Shown: positions 8,492 through 16,628 of the stretch, piece after piece | Position numbering within the stretch: the stretch's first letter is position 1 | How the letters are laid out: the number at the start of each line of letters is the position of its first letter | Assembly: GCF_002217435.1 (NCBI RefSeq) | Contig: NZ_MUHF01000021.1 | Coordinates: forward strand, 249,792 to 313,791 | DNA: 64,000 nt | From: Flavobacterium reichenbachii | Lineage (GTDB): Bacteria > Bacteroidota > Bacteroidia > Flavobacteriales > Flavobacteriaceae | Reading direction: 5' to 3' | Notes under the pieces: model-generated | What the model was told of the DNA's origin: nothing | What the model saw: only the letters and a program-made list of their open reading frames with translations | Databases searched by the model: none | Program-made: the position numbers and the translations under genes

Positions 8492-8938
8492 ATGATAAAA
8501 TGGGCAGACATTATACATTTTTCTAATAAAGGAAATCCAACTCCTGACAAAAGAGTTGAGAAAACAGAAGAAGAATGGAAACAGATTTTAACTCCCGAAG
8601 AATTTCAAGTAACGCGTTTAAAAGGCACTGAAAGATCTTTTAGCTCTGAATTGTGCAGCTTATTTGATCCGGGAATTTACGAATGCAAATGTTGCGGCAC
8701 TGTACTTTTTGATGCCAGCGAAAAATTTGAATCCGGAACAGGATGGCCTTCATTTACACAGCCATTAAAAGAAAATGCAATCGCTTATCATGCAGATAAA
8801 TCATACGGAATGATTCGTGTTGAAGTTGTATGCAATACCTGCGATGCACACTTAGGACATGTTTTTCCTGATGGCCCGGAGCCAAGCGGTCTGCGCTATT
8901 GTATTAATGCTGTTTCTCTTTCTAAAATAAAAGAGTAA
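8492..8938 (+). CDS. msrB: peptide-methionine (R)-S-oxide reductase
   Basis: 148 residues, cytosolic, normal length. MsrB reduces methionine-R-sulfoxide in proteins. The two zinc-binding CxxC pairs are CKCC and CNTC, the substrate signature is GTGWPSF, and the catalytic cysteine is in LRYCINAVSL near the C-terminus, preceded by AHLGHVFPDGPEPSG. The resolving cysteine is not in the usual second position, so recycling may use another thiol. It is followed by a strong terminator and is probably transcribed alone. Confidence 0.95.
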   Translation: MIKWADIIHFSNKGNPTPDKRVEKTEEEWKQILTPEEFQVTRLKGTERSFSSELCSLFDPGIYECKCCGTVLFDASEKFESGTGWPSFTQPLKENAIAYHADKSYGMIRVEVVCNTCDAHLGHVFPDGPEPSGLRYCINAVSLSKIKE

Positions 8939-8958
8939 CTGAATTTTAATAACTATCT

Positions 8959-8989
8959 AAAAGCGATTTATTTACAATAAATCGCTTTT
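8959..8989 (+). terminator. intrinsic terminator after msrB
   Basis: A 12-bp perfect stem AAAAGCGATTTA (8959-8970) / TAAATCGCTTTT (8978-8989), a 7-base loop and a following T run lie 21 bases beyond the msrB stop. Confidence 0.88.
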
Positions 8990-9538
8990 TTTATTTAAAA
9001 ATCTTTTCAAAAATAAAAACCCGACATTTTTTTCTAAACTTTATCTTACTAATGTTTGTCTTATAAAATGTTAACTTGAAAAATTTAACAATAATCTATT
9101 TTTTGATAATGCTTTAGCTGCTCCATTTTACTTTGAAGATTAAAAAATCCTAATTAAAATTAACCTTTCAAAAAACAAAGAACAAAGAATCTCTTCTTGG
9201 CAGTTACATCAAAAAGAAAACAAACCAGCTGTAAAACTGGGAATTTACCGACTTTACACATAAATACACAACTGATAATCAAAAAGTTAAATTCCAAACT
9301 TATTTATTCTGTTATCACAATTTATAAGTTAGACGGATAATTTTTTTCAAAAACAAGAAGCTAAGGGATAAGTAGAATTTTTAGAAACAATTAATAATTC
9401 AATATTTTTAATGTTAAATTAATAATGTTTAAATTGATATTTAAAAAAATATTTAAAAAACTTCAAAACAAGATTAGGTAATTCAAATCTAATTTATTTT
9501 ATTTGGCAAAAATTAACCCTAAACATTTAACGCACTAG
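8990..9538. other. long AT-rich intergenic region upstream of lpxD
   Basis: About 550 bases without a supportable gene: every frame is broken by stops within a few dozen codons. The right half is extremely A/T-rich with near-palindromic runs such as ATATTTAAAAAAATATTT. A TTTATTTG sequence about 30 bases before lpxD is a weak -7 candidate. I could not identify a riboswitch or small RNA by eye. The length of the leader leaves room for one. Confidence 0.4.
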
Positions 9539-10537
9539 ATGAAATCCTATTCAATTCAAGAAATTAACGAAGTTATAAATGGTGTAATTTATGGCACTAC
9601 TTCTCAATGCATAACAGCTACAGAACAATTAGAAAAAGCTACGACTTCTGAAATTTCATTTATAGGAAATAAAAAATATGAAAAATATTGGGAATCATCA
9701 AAAGCTTCTGTTGCAGTAGTTAACGAAGACATTTCGATCGAACCTGGAGAAAATCGTGCTTTTATTAAAGTTAAAAATGCAGATTTGGCAATGTCTCAGA
9801 TATTAGCTCTTTTTGCACCGCCTGCTCCATTATTTCACAGCCAAATACACAAGACAGCCGTTATTGATGAAACTGCTGTAATTGGAGAAGGAGCCAGAAT
9901 TGGAGCTGGATGTTACATTGGTCCAAAAGTCGAAATTGGAGCAAACACTACTGTTTATCCAAATGTGACTATTTTAGACGAATCTACTGTTGGAAAAAAC
10001 ACAATTATCTGGTCTGGAGCTGTAATTCGCGAACGTTGTCATATTGGCAACGATTGTATCATTCATCCCAATGCAACTATTGGAGCTGATGGTTTTGGAT
10101 TTCGCCCTTGCAGCGAAAAAGGTCTGGTAAAAATTCCGCAAATTGGAAACGTAATTATAGGAAACGGAGTTGAAATTGGAGCCAATACTTGTGTTGACCG
10201 AGGTAAATTTAGTTCTACTGTTCTTGGTGATGGATGTAAAATTGATAATTTAGTTCAAATAGGACATAATAGTAAATTAGGTAAATTTTGTATTATGGCC
10301 GGAAACAGTGGTTTAGCTGGTTCTGTAACTTTAGGAAATGGAGTAATCATTGGCGGAAGCGCTTCTATAAAAGACCACACCACTATTGGCGATGGGGCAA
10401 TTGTTGGCGCAGGATCTGGCGTTGTAGGTGATATCCCTGCAGGAAAAACAATGTTAGGTTATCCAGCGGTTGAAGCTCGTGATGCGCTAAAACAATGGGC
10501 AATCTTAAAAAGAATGGTTTGTGACTCTAAAAAATAA
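9539..10537 (+). CDS. lpxD: UDP-3-O-(3-hydroxyacyl)glucosamine N-acyltransferase
   Basis: 332 residues. Residues 1-100 form the LpxD N-terminal uridine-binding domain (ATTSEISFIGNKKYEKYWESSKASVAVV). From about 105 a left-handed parallel beta-helix of hexapeptide repeats follows, with the catalytic histidine in NLVQIGHNSKLG and the LpxD signature GADGFGFRP. The C-terminal helix is ARDALKQWAILKRM. It adds the N-linked hydroxyacyl chain to lipid A precursors at the cytosolic face of the inner membrane. It is not next to lpxC/fabZ or lpxA, so it is either the only copy relocated or a second paralogue. Confidence 0.9.
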   Translation: MKSYSIQEINEVINGVIYGTTSQCITATEQLEKATTSEISFIGNKKYEKYWESSKASVAVVNEDISIEPGENRAFIKVKNADLAMSQILALFAPPAPLFHSQIHKTAVIDETAVIGEGARIGAGCYIGPKVEIGANTTVYPNVTILDESTVGKNTIIWSGAVIRERCHIGNDCIIHPNATIGADGFGFRPCSEKGLVKIPQIGNVIIGNGVEIGANTCVDRGKFSSTVLGDGCKIDNLVQIGHNSKLGKFCIMAGNSGLAGSVTLGNGVIIGGSASIKDHTTIGDGAIVGAGSGVVGDIPAGKTMLGYPAVEARDALKQWAILKRMVCDSKK

Positions 10538-10567
10538 TCATTAAATCTTATTTAAATTATACAAAAA

Positions 10568-10587
10568 AACAGAAGCTGGCTTCTGTT
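10568..10587 (+). terminator. intrinsic terminator after lpxD
   Basis: AACAGAAG (10568-10575) pairs with CTTCTGTT (10580-10587) around a 4-base loop, extended by the flanking A run and T run, 30 bases after the lpxD stop. A textbook Rho-independent terminator. Confidence 0.9.
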
Positions 10588-10762
10588 TTTTTATTTATAA
10601 TACTTCGCACTCGAAACCTGCAGTTTTCATTGAACTAGACCTTTTCTTCTTTATTTACAAAAAATCACTTCCAAGTTTTTATTTTAAAAAATAAGGAATC
10701 TAATTTATTTCAATTGATTTTGTAAATTAGCCAAGACTATTTTGTAAAAACATCAATTTCTT

Positions 10763-12391
10763 ATGGATTTAAACTTCAATAAAAACGAAGATCACAATAA
10801 ACTATTACTTTCTGATTTAAAACAGAAATTTGCTAAAGTAAAATTAGGAGGAGGCGAAAAACGTATTGCAAAACTTCATTCTGAAGGCAAAATGACGGCG
10901 CGAGAGCGTATTGATTATTTATTAGACGAAAATTCTAAAAATATTGAAATTGGAGGTTTTGCAGGAGAAGGAATGTATGTAGAACACGGCGGCTGTCCCT
11001 CTGGCGGAGTTGTTGTCAAAATAGGATATATAAAAGGAAAACAATGTATTGTAGTTGCTAATGATGCAACTGTAAAAGCTGGTGCCTGGTTCCCGATTAC
11101 GGGAAAGAAAAACCTGCGTGCACAGGAAATTGCTATAGAAAACAGACTCCCAATTATTTATTTGGTGGATAGTGCAGGTGTTTATCTGCCATTGCAGGAC
11201 GAAATTTTTCCGGACAAAGAACATTTCGGACGCATCTTTAGAAATAATGCTCAAATGAGCAGTATGGGAATTACTCAAATTGCTGCTGTTATGGGTAGCT
11301 GCGTTGCCGGAGGAGCTTATCTGCCAATTATGAGCGACGAAGCTCTGATTGTAGATAAAACGGGAAGTATTTTCCTTGCAGGAAGTTATTTGGTAAAAGC
11401 TGCTATCGGAGAAACTATAGATAATGAAACTTTGGGCGGTGCAACAACACACTGCGAGATATCGGGCGTAACAGATTATAAAGCCAAAGACGATAAAGAT
11501 GCTTTGGACAAAATAAAAAATATAGTTGATAAAATTGGGGATTTTGATAAAGCGGGCTATAACCGAATCAAAGCCGAAAAACCTGCTCTGGAGCCAAAAG
11601 ATATTTACGGAATTTTACCAAAAGCCAGAAACGAGCAATATGATATGATGGAAATCATCAATCGTTTGGTCGACAATTCAGAGTTTGAAGCCTATAAAGA
11701 AGGTTACGGACAATCGCTGATAACTGGTTATGCCAGAATCGACGGCTGGGCAGTTGGCATTGTAGCCAATCAGCGAAAAGTAGTGAAAACCAAAAAAGGT
11801 GAAATGCAGTTTGGAGGTGTCATTTATTCTGACAGCGCAGACAAAGCAACCCGATTCATTGCCAATTGCAATCAGAAAAAAATTCCGTTAGTATTTTTAC
11901 AAGATGTCACTGGCTTTATGGTCGGTTCTAAATCTGAACATGGCGGTATTATAAAAGACGGTGCCAAAATGGTAAACGCAGTAAGTAATTCTGTTGTTCC
12001 TAAATTTACTGTTATTGTTGGAAATTCTTATGGAGCAGGAAATTACGCGATGTGCGGAAAAGCTTATGATCCTCGCTTAATTTTTGCCTGGCCAAGTGCA
12101 GAACTTGCCGTTATGGGAGGAACTCAGGCTGCAAAAGTTTTAGCACAAATTGAAGCTTCCTCGCTTAAAGCGAAAGGCGAAATTATTGATGAAGCCAAAG
12201 AAACTGAATTATTCAACAAAATAAAGGCACGTTACGATGAGCAGATTTCACCTTATTATGCCGCTTCCAGATTATGGACAGATGCAATTATTGATCCTTT
12301 AGATACCAGAACCTGGATTTCTATGGGAATTGAAGCTGCCAACCACGCTCCTATTCAAAAACCTTTTAATCTTGGCGTTATTCAAGTTTAG
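10763..12391 (+). CDS. acyl-CoA carboxylase beta subunit (methylcrotonyl-CoA carboxylase type)
   Basis: 542 residues. Carboxyltransferase with the two-half crotonase-like fold: an N-terminal half with GGGEKRIAKLHSEGKMTARERIDYLLD and GGVVVKIGYI, and a C-terminal half with FLQDVTGFMVGSKSEHGGIIKDGAKMV and GNSYGAGNYAMCGKAYDPRLIFAWPSAELAVMGG. The phrases VTGFMVG and YYAASRLWTDAIIDP match the beta subunit of 3-methylcrotonyl-CoA carboxylase (leucine catabolism) better than propionyl-CoA carboxylase. It needs a biotin-carrying alpha subunit, which is not in the window. Upstream sequence has TATTTTG at 10739-10745 as an imperfect -7 box. Confidence 0.88.
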   Translation: MDLNFNKNEDHNKLLLSDLKQKFAKVKLGGGEKRIAKLHSEGKMTARERIDYLLDENSKNIEIGGFAGEGMYVEHGGCPSGGVVVKIGYIKGKQCIVVANDATVKAGAWFPITGKKNLRAQEIAIENRLPIIYLVDSAGVYLPLQDEIFPDKEHFGRIFRNNAQMSSMGITQIAAVMGSCVAGGAYLPIMSDEALIVDKTGSIFLAGSYLVKAAIGETIDNETLGGATTHCEISGVTDYKAKDDKDALDKIKNIVDKIGDFDKAGYNRIKAEKPALEPKDIYGILPKARNEQYDMMEIINRLVDNSEFEAYKEGYGQSLITGYARIDGWAVGIVANQRKVVKTKKGEMQFGGVIYSDSADKATRFIANCNQKKIPLVFLQDVTGFMVGSKSEHGGIIKDGAKMVNAVSNSVVPKFTVIVGNSYGAGNYAMCGKAYDPRLIFAWPSAELAVMGGTQAAKVLAQIEASSLKAKGEIIDEAKETELFNKIKARYDEQISPYYAASRLWTDAIIDPLDTRTWISMGIEAANHAPIQKPFNLGVIQV

Positions 12392-12514
12392 TTTTTTGTA
12401 ATTCTACATTAAACCCCAAAATTTAGTAAAAAATTCATTTTCAGCTATTTAAAAATAAATATATCATAAAAAGTTAGTAACTTTATTGTACTAATTTTTA
12501 ATCAAAGTGGTATC

Positions 12515-12937
12515 ATGGAAAATGTAAAAAGTTTAAATAAGTGGGCCAATGCGCACACTTATTTACCAGTAGATTTGGTACGTATTATTTTGGGCGTTTT
12601 TTTATTTGTAAAAGGAATTTCATTTGTAACAAACGTCCAATATTTGCATGATTTAATTTCTCCTATTGATCAATTTGGCGGCGGTATGTTTCTATTGCAT
12701 TATATTGCACCTGCCCACATGATCGGGGGCATTATGATTGTTTTTGGACTACTCACACGCTGGGCAATAGCGGCACAGTTACCAATATTATTTGGTGCCG
12801 TGCTAATAAATTTCATGGGACATATGCATTCAGAAAGCTTATTTCTGGCTGTAATTGTCTTAATTATTTGCATTTTCTTCTTATTTTATGGAGGAGGAAA
12901 ACATTCTGCAGATTACTACTTTAAAATGCAGCAATAA
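12515..12937 (+). CDS. DoxX-like four-helix membrane protein
   Basis: 140 residues with four predicted membrane segments (about 20-40, 58-80, 85-105, 110-128). DVVRIILGVFLFVKG-type text at the first helix, here DLVRIILGVFLFVKGISF, and GGIMIVFGLLTRWAA-like text in helix 2-3 are typical of the DoxX family. These are small quinone-linked or redox-associated inner-membrane proteins whose exact role varies. The gene stands alone. Confidence 0.75.
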   Translation: MENVKSLNKWANAHTYLPVDLVRIILGVFLFVKGISFVTNVQYLHDLISPIDQFGGGMFLLHYIAPAHMIGGIMIVFGLLTRWAIAAQLPILFGAVLINFMGHMHSESLFLAVIVLIICIFFLFYGGGKHSADYYFKMQQ

Positions 12938-13039
12938 ACTTTTTTTTCCTCAACATAAAAATAGCAGAGGATAAAAAATAGATGTTAATTAATTCTTTAA
13001 AATTTCGTTTTTTCTGTTTTATGGTTTAAATTCGCCACC

Positions 13040-13387
13040 ATGAATTGGATTCGTAAAACAGTTATTTTTCTATCTCTAATAATCATTGCTTTTTTTGCCT
13101 CTCAGGCAGAAAAAGCGACCGTACAAATTATTGAGAAACAAAATACAGATACCAATTTTTCTAAAGACATCGCCGATTCCCAAGCATTTGTACAACCTCA
13201 GGCAAATTATCAGTTTGCAGCAAATATTAAGACAGAGCAAATAATTCCAACAAAATGGTTCGAATCTTTATTGGCTGTTTTGCCGCCTCATCAGGCAGTA
13301 AATACTGTTACAAACTTTGCTAATCAATTTACAACTCAGAGCAAAAAGGTACTTTTAATGCTCTATGCATTCCATTTTTTTTGGTAG
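13040..13387 (+). CDS. small exported hypothetical protein
   Basis: 115 residues, family not recognised. An N-terminal membrane or signal segment (about residues 7-21, VIFLSLIIIAFFASQA) is followed by a polar, glutamine-rich middle and a second hydrophobic stretch at the very C-terminus (VLLMLYAFHFFW). It is preceded by TAAATTCG (13026-13033), one base off the TAnnTTTG box. Coding status rests on the intact frame and reasonable start spacing only. Confidence 0.5.
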   Translation: MNWIRKTVIFLSLIIIAFFASQAEKATVQIIEKQNTDTNFSKDIADSQAFVQPQANYQFAANIKTEQIIPTKWFESLLAVLPPHQAVNTVTNFANQFTTQSKKVLLMLYAFHFFW

Positions 13388-13497
13388 TTAAATAATTAAA
13401 TATCAAACTGAAGAATAATTTTCTCTTCAGCAATAAATCATTTCATACTGAAAAGGTTTATTCGTTTATATTATTTACCCTATTTAAAAAATAAAAA

Positions 13498-13974
13498 ATG
13501 GAAACAAGTATTGTAATAATCGGGCTTGTAATTGCGCTTATAGTAGCCATTCCCGTATATTTTTCTGCAAGATCAAACGCAGCCAGTAAATCTAAAATTT
13601 TAAATATTAAAAAGAGATTTAATCCTGTACATCCTGAAAATTTTGCATTAACAGAATCTCAGAGCAACAAAACATTGACAATTGATCAGAAAAATAAAAA
13701 ATTCATTCTGATGAATTTTAATCCGAATCAGCAAGAATCAACATTCGTAGATTTGGAAACCATAATATCCTGCAAGCTAGTTCCGACAACAGAATCGCAT
13801 TCTGATACCATTGTAAAGATTGATTTCGAATTTCAGGAAAAAGATACATCCAAAAAAATCATTATTCCTTTTTATGATTTTGACGATGACCGCATCAAAC
13901 AAATAAGCGTCTATCAAGATCATATGTTTGCAAAAAAATGGCTTAAAATCATCCAAGATTCTATTTCACGTTAG
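13498..13974 (+). CDS. membrane-anchored hypothetical protein
   Basis: 158 residues, family not recognised. Residues 4-25 form a single membrane segment (IVIIGLVIALIVAIPVYFSA). The soluble part reads like a small beta-sandwich with regular strands (KTLTIDQKNKKFILMNF, TFVDLETIISCKLV, TIVKIDFEFQE, KKIIIPFYDF), similar in rhythm to PH-like domains used in small cytosolic sensor or scaffold proteins. That resemblance is an impression, not an assignment. A good terminator follows. Confidence 0.6.
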   Translation: METSIVIIGLVIALIVAIPVYFSARSNAASKSKILNIKKRFNPVHPENFALTESQSNKTLTIDQKNKKFILMNFNPNQQESTFVDLETIISCKLVPTTESHSDTIVKIDFEFQEKDTSKKIIIPFYDFDDDRIKQISVYQDHMFAKKWLKIIQDSISR

Positions 13975-13988
13975 TTATTTAATTCGAT

Positions 13989-14020
13989 AAAAGAGGCTCA
14001 ATTTTGAGTCTCTTTTTTTT
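13989..14020 (+). terminator. intrinsic terminator
   Basis: AGAGGCTCAA pairs with TTGAGTCTCT (one G-T pair) around a short loop and is followed by a run of eight T. It closes the 13498 gene and insulates the hemN promoter immediately downstream. Confidence 0.85.
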
Positions 14021-14029
14021 GTTAGATAT

Positions 14030-14073
14030 ATGATATTTGTCATTTTATTCCTGCGCATCATATTTTAATTTTG
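14030..14073 (+). promoter_or_regulatory. FNR-like box plus -7 box of hemN
   Basis: The palindrome ATGATATTTGTCAT (14030-14043) fits an FNR-like site TGAT-N4-ATCA with one base changed. A perfect TAATTTTG -7 box lies at 14066-14073. From the palindrome centre (14036.5) to the last G is 36.5 bases, so a transcript starting about 5 bases later would place the site near -41.5, the class II activator position. No TTG lies at normal distance, as expected for an activator-dependent promoter. The same geometry recurs at 21589-21634 and 24095-24138. Confidence 0.75.
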
Positions 14074-14094
14074 ATGAAAACTAAATCCGTCTTT

Positions 14095-15456
14095 ATGCAA
14101 ATTTCGTTGACTCAGAAATATAATGTTCCCGGTCCAAGATATACAAGTTATCCAACAGTGCCCTATTGGAACGAAGCAGATTTTACTACAGAAAAATGGG
14201 CAGCATCTTTTCAGAAATCATTTTCAGAGAGCAATTTTCAGGACGGAATCAGTCTGTACATTCATTTACCATTTTGCGAAAGCATGTGCACTTTTTGCGG
14301 CTGCAATAAACGCATCACTAAAAATCATTCTGTAGAAGAAACTTACATAAAAGCACTCCTAAAAGAATGGAGTCTGTACTGCCGACTGCTTCCTGAAAAA
14401 CCTAGTATAAAAGAAATACATTTGGGGGGCGGAACTCCGACTTTTTTTTCTACAAATAATCTGGAACATCTTATAAACGGTATTTTCAGCTATGCGAATA
14501 AAGCAGCAGATTATGAATTTAGTTTTGAAGGACACCCAAACAATACTACATATGAACAACTTAAAAAACTATATGATTTAGGCTTTCGAAGAGTGAGTTT
14601 TGGCGTTCAGGATTATGCTGAAAAAGTACAGAAAGCGATTCATAGAATTCAGCCTTTTCATAATGTCGCAAAAGTTACTTTTTGGGCAAAAGAAATTGGC
14701 TATACTTCTATAGGACATGATATTATATTTGGCCTCCCTTATCAAACCATTGAAGATGTTATTGATACTATAGAAAAAACGAACTCTTTAAAACCAGACA
14801 GACTTGCATTTTACAGCTATGCTCATGTGCCTTGGATAAAAGGAAATGGGCAGAGAGGTTTTAATGAAGAAAATCTCCCTAAAGATGCTGAAAAAAGAAA
14901 GCTATATGAAATAGGAAAACAATTATTAGCTCAAAATAGTTATCATGAAATTGGGATGGATCATTTTGCACTAACATCTGACAGCTTATACAAAGCCGCA
15001 CATAACACAAAATTACATAGAAATTTTATGGGATACAGCGCATCCAAAACACAATTAATGATTGGTCTTGGAGTTTCATCTATTAGTGACAGCTGGTATA
15101 GTTTTGCTCAAAACACAAAAAATCTCGAAGATTACTATCAATTATTAGAATGGGATAAACTTCCAGTTGTAAAGGGTCACATTCTCAATGAAGAAGATCT
15201 GATTATCAGAAAACATATTTTAAATTTAACCTGTGAGTTAGAAACTTCCTGGAACAATACTCTTAATTTTAAAGAAATCAATTCTGTTTTAAAAAATTTA
15301 GCAGAAATAGAAAATGACGGGTTAATTATTATTGAAAAAGACAGCTTAAAAATTACTGAAGCCGGACGACCATTTGTACGCAATATTTGTATGGCTTTTG
15401 ATCTACATTTAAAAAGAAAATCACCAGAAACAAACTTGTTTTCAATGACTGTATAA
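14095..15456 (+). CDS. hemN: oxygen-independent coproporphyrinogen III oxidase
   Basis: 453 residues from ATG 14095. An ATG at 14074 is in frame but touches the -7 box and would lie before the expected transcript start. Radical SAM enzyme that decarboxylates coproporphyrinogen III to protoporphyrinogen IX without oxygen. The cluster motif CxxxCxxCxC (C61, C65, C68, C70 in CESMCTFCGC) and GPRYTSYP near the N-terminus are HemN hallmarks. LGGGTPTF forms part of the SAM site, and the HemN C-terminal domain is present. It fits the neighbouring cbb3 oxidase block, which needs heme at low oxygen, and it converges on the cco operon with 3 bases between stop codons. Confidence 0.95.
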   Translation: MQISLTQKYNVPGPRYTSYPTVPYWNEADFTTEKWAASFQKSFSESNFQDGISLYIHLPFCESMCTFCGCNKRITKNHSVEETYIKALLKEWSLYCRLLPEKPSIKEIHLGGGTPTFFSTNNLEHLINGIFSYANKAADYEFSFEGHPNNTTYEQLKKLYDLGFRRVSFGVQDYAEKVQKAIHRIQPFHNVAKVTFWAKEIGYTSIGHDIIFGLPYQTIEDVIDTIEKTNSLKPDRLAFYSYAHVPWIKGNGQRGFNEENLPKDAEKRKLYEIGKQLLAQNSYHEIGMDHFALTSDSLYKAAHNTKLHRNFMGYSASKTQLMIGLGVSSISDSWYSFAQNTKNLEDYYQLLEWDKLPVVKGHILNEEDLIIRKHILNLTCELETSWNNTLNFKEINSVLKNLAEIENDGLIIIEKDSLKITEAGRPFVRNICMAFDLHLKRKSPETNLFSMTV

Positions 15457-15459
15457 TAC

Positions 15460-16161
15460 TCAATGACAGTTTGGAGCTGCCTGGACAAATAAATTCATAT
15501 TAGAAGGTGAAATGTACGGAATTCCCAATCCTAAACCTCTAAGTATAAATAAAACACCAATGATTACTGCCGCATAAGGGATTACTTTTTGAATCTTATT
15601 TCTAAAAGGCAGTTTTATTATCGAATTGATATATACTACGATCGTCATTAAAGGAACTGTACCTAATCCGAACAAAAGCATGTACAATGTTCCAAAACTT
15701 GCACTTTGCATAGCAATTGCACCAAATAAGGCTGCATATACCATTCCGCAAGGTAAAAATCCGTTTAATAATCCAATAATGAAAATAGATTTATAACTTT
15801 TATTTTTAAATTGATTTCCAAGACTTGATTTAACTTTAGAAATAATTTTGTAAACTGGTTTTGAGAAATTATAATTCGCAAATATTTTTTCTGGAATCAC
15901 AGCAATAAGTATCATTGCAATACCAATAAATATTGAAATATTTTGTTGTATTCCTGCCAGTAGAAAACCTCTTCCTAACAAGCCAAAAATTAAACCAATT
16001 ACTGCGTAAGCAGTTAATCGACCTAATTGATATGTTATAATTTGGGTTGCTTTTGTGGTTTCATTACTTCTATCGATGGGAAGCATCATAGCAATTGGTC
16101 CACACATGCCGATACAGTGCAGACTGCTGATAAGACCTAATATAAAAGCAGAGTACAACAT
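15460..16161 (-). CDS. TauE/SafE-like transmembrane protein of the cbb3 operon
   Basis: 233 residues with six or so membrane segments. The paired motifs HCIGMCGPI (near residue 16) and LLNGFLPCGMVY (near 130) mark the UreH/DsbD-like transmembrane family often annotated as sulfite exporter TauE/SafE. In ccoNOPGH clusters this family is thought to help cytochrome oxidase maturation, probably by handling copper or reductant across the membrane. It is the last gene of the operon, 2 bases after ccoH. The C-terminus ends in APNCH, a possible extra metal-binding tail. Confidence 0.85.
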   Translation of the reverse strand: MLYSAFILGLISSLHCIGMCGPIAMMLPIDRSNETTKATQIITYQLGRLTAYAVIGLIFGLLGRGFLLAGIQQNISIFIGIAMILIAVIPEKIFANYNFSKPVYKIISKVKSSLGNQFKNKSYKSIFIIGLLNGFLPCGMVYAALFGAIAMQSASFGTLYMLLFGLGTVPLMTIVVYINSIIKLPFRNKIQKVIPYAAVIIGVLFILRGLGLGIPYISPSNMNLFVQAAPNCH

Positions 16162-16163
16162 TT

Positions 16164-16616
16164 TTATTTTACATAAATTACTTCCTTCGTCAAATATTTT
16201 TTACCACTGTACTCCCATTCCATATTTACATCCCAGCGTCCTTTTACTAATTTATTCCCTGGAATAATCAAAGATGAATTCTCTAAAGAAATTGGAGTAT
16301 TAAAATCAAATTTTTTGTTTGATGGACGGTAAAGTAATACGTTTCCTTTTATTTTTTCACTTTCAAAAGTGTTAGGAAAAACTATTTTTAGTCCTTGATC
16401 ATCTTTATAGGTAATTGATGGTCTCTGCTGTAAATCATGAGCATTCTGAATACGAGCCATTTCTTCCTGAAAATGTGAATCATGCTTATAATACTCCTCT
16501 ACAACCAATTCGTTGTCATATTTACTGTTCGACTGGACTTCAAAAACAAAATACAGAATAAAACTCATAAACAATGCAAAAGCAATAACAATTCCTGTTC
16601 CCCAATTGATTTTCAT
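16164..16616 (-). CDS. ccoH: FixH/CcoH family cbb3 oxidase assembly protein
   Basis: 150 residues. One N-terminal membrane helix (about 7-27) anchors a periplasmic domain. ELVVEEYYKHDSHFQEEMARIQNA matches the FixH/CcoH hallmark, in which a short DLVxxDYYxxG-like motif follows the helix. The terminal beta-rich part (GRWDVNMEWEYSGKKYL) is typical. It helps assemble the cbb3 complex and lies between ccoG and the TauE/SafE-like gene, in the same order as in other Bacteroidota. Confidence 0.85.
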   Translation of the reverse strand: MKINWGTGIVIAFALFMSFILYFVFEVQSNSKYDNELVVEEYYKHDSHFQEEMARIQNAHDLQQRPSITYKDDQGLKIVFPNTFESEKIKGNVLLYRPSNKKFDFNTPISLENSSLIIPGNKLVKGRWDVNMEWEYSGKKYLTKEVIYVK

Positions 16617-16628
16617 AATTTTTCTTTT

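Noticed and set aside
8990..9538. A hidden small gene in the gap before lpxD
   Set aside because: All frames break within a few dozen codons, no start with a plausible promoter or coding pattern was found.
10922..11452. 176-residue open frame on the minus strand
   Set aside because: It lies wholly inside the acyl-CoA carboxylase gene on the opposite strand; its protein is a low-complexity mix with no domain. An antisense frame.
14071..14094. Earlier hemN starts (TTG 14071 or ATG 14074)
   Set aside because: Both lie in or directly after the -7 box at 14066-14073 and before the expected transcript start. ATG 14095 gives MQISLTQKYN, close to the family start.
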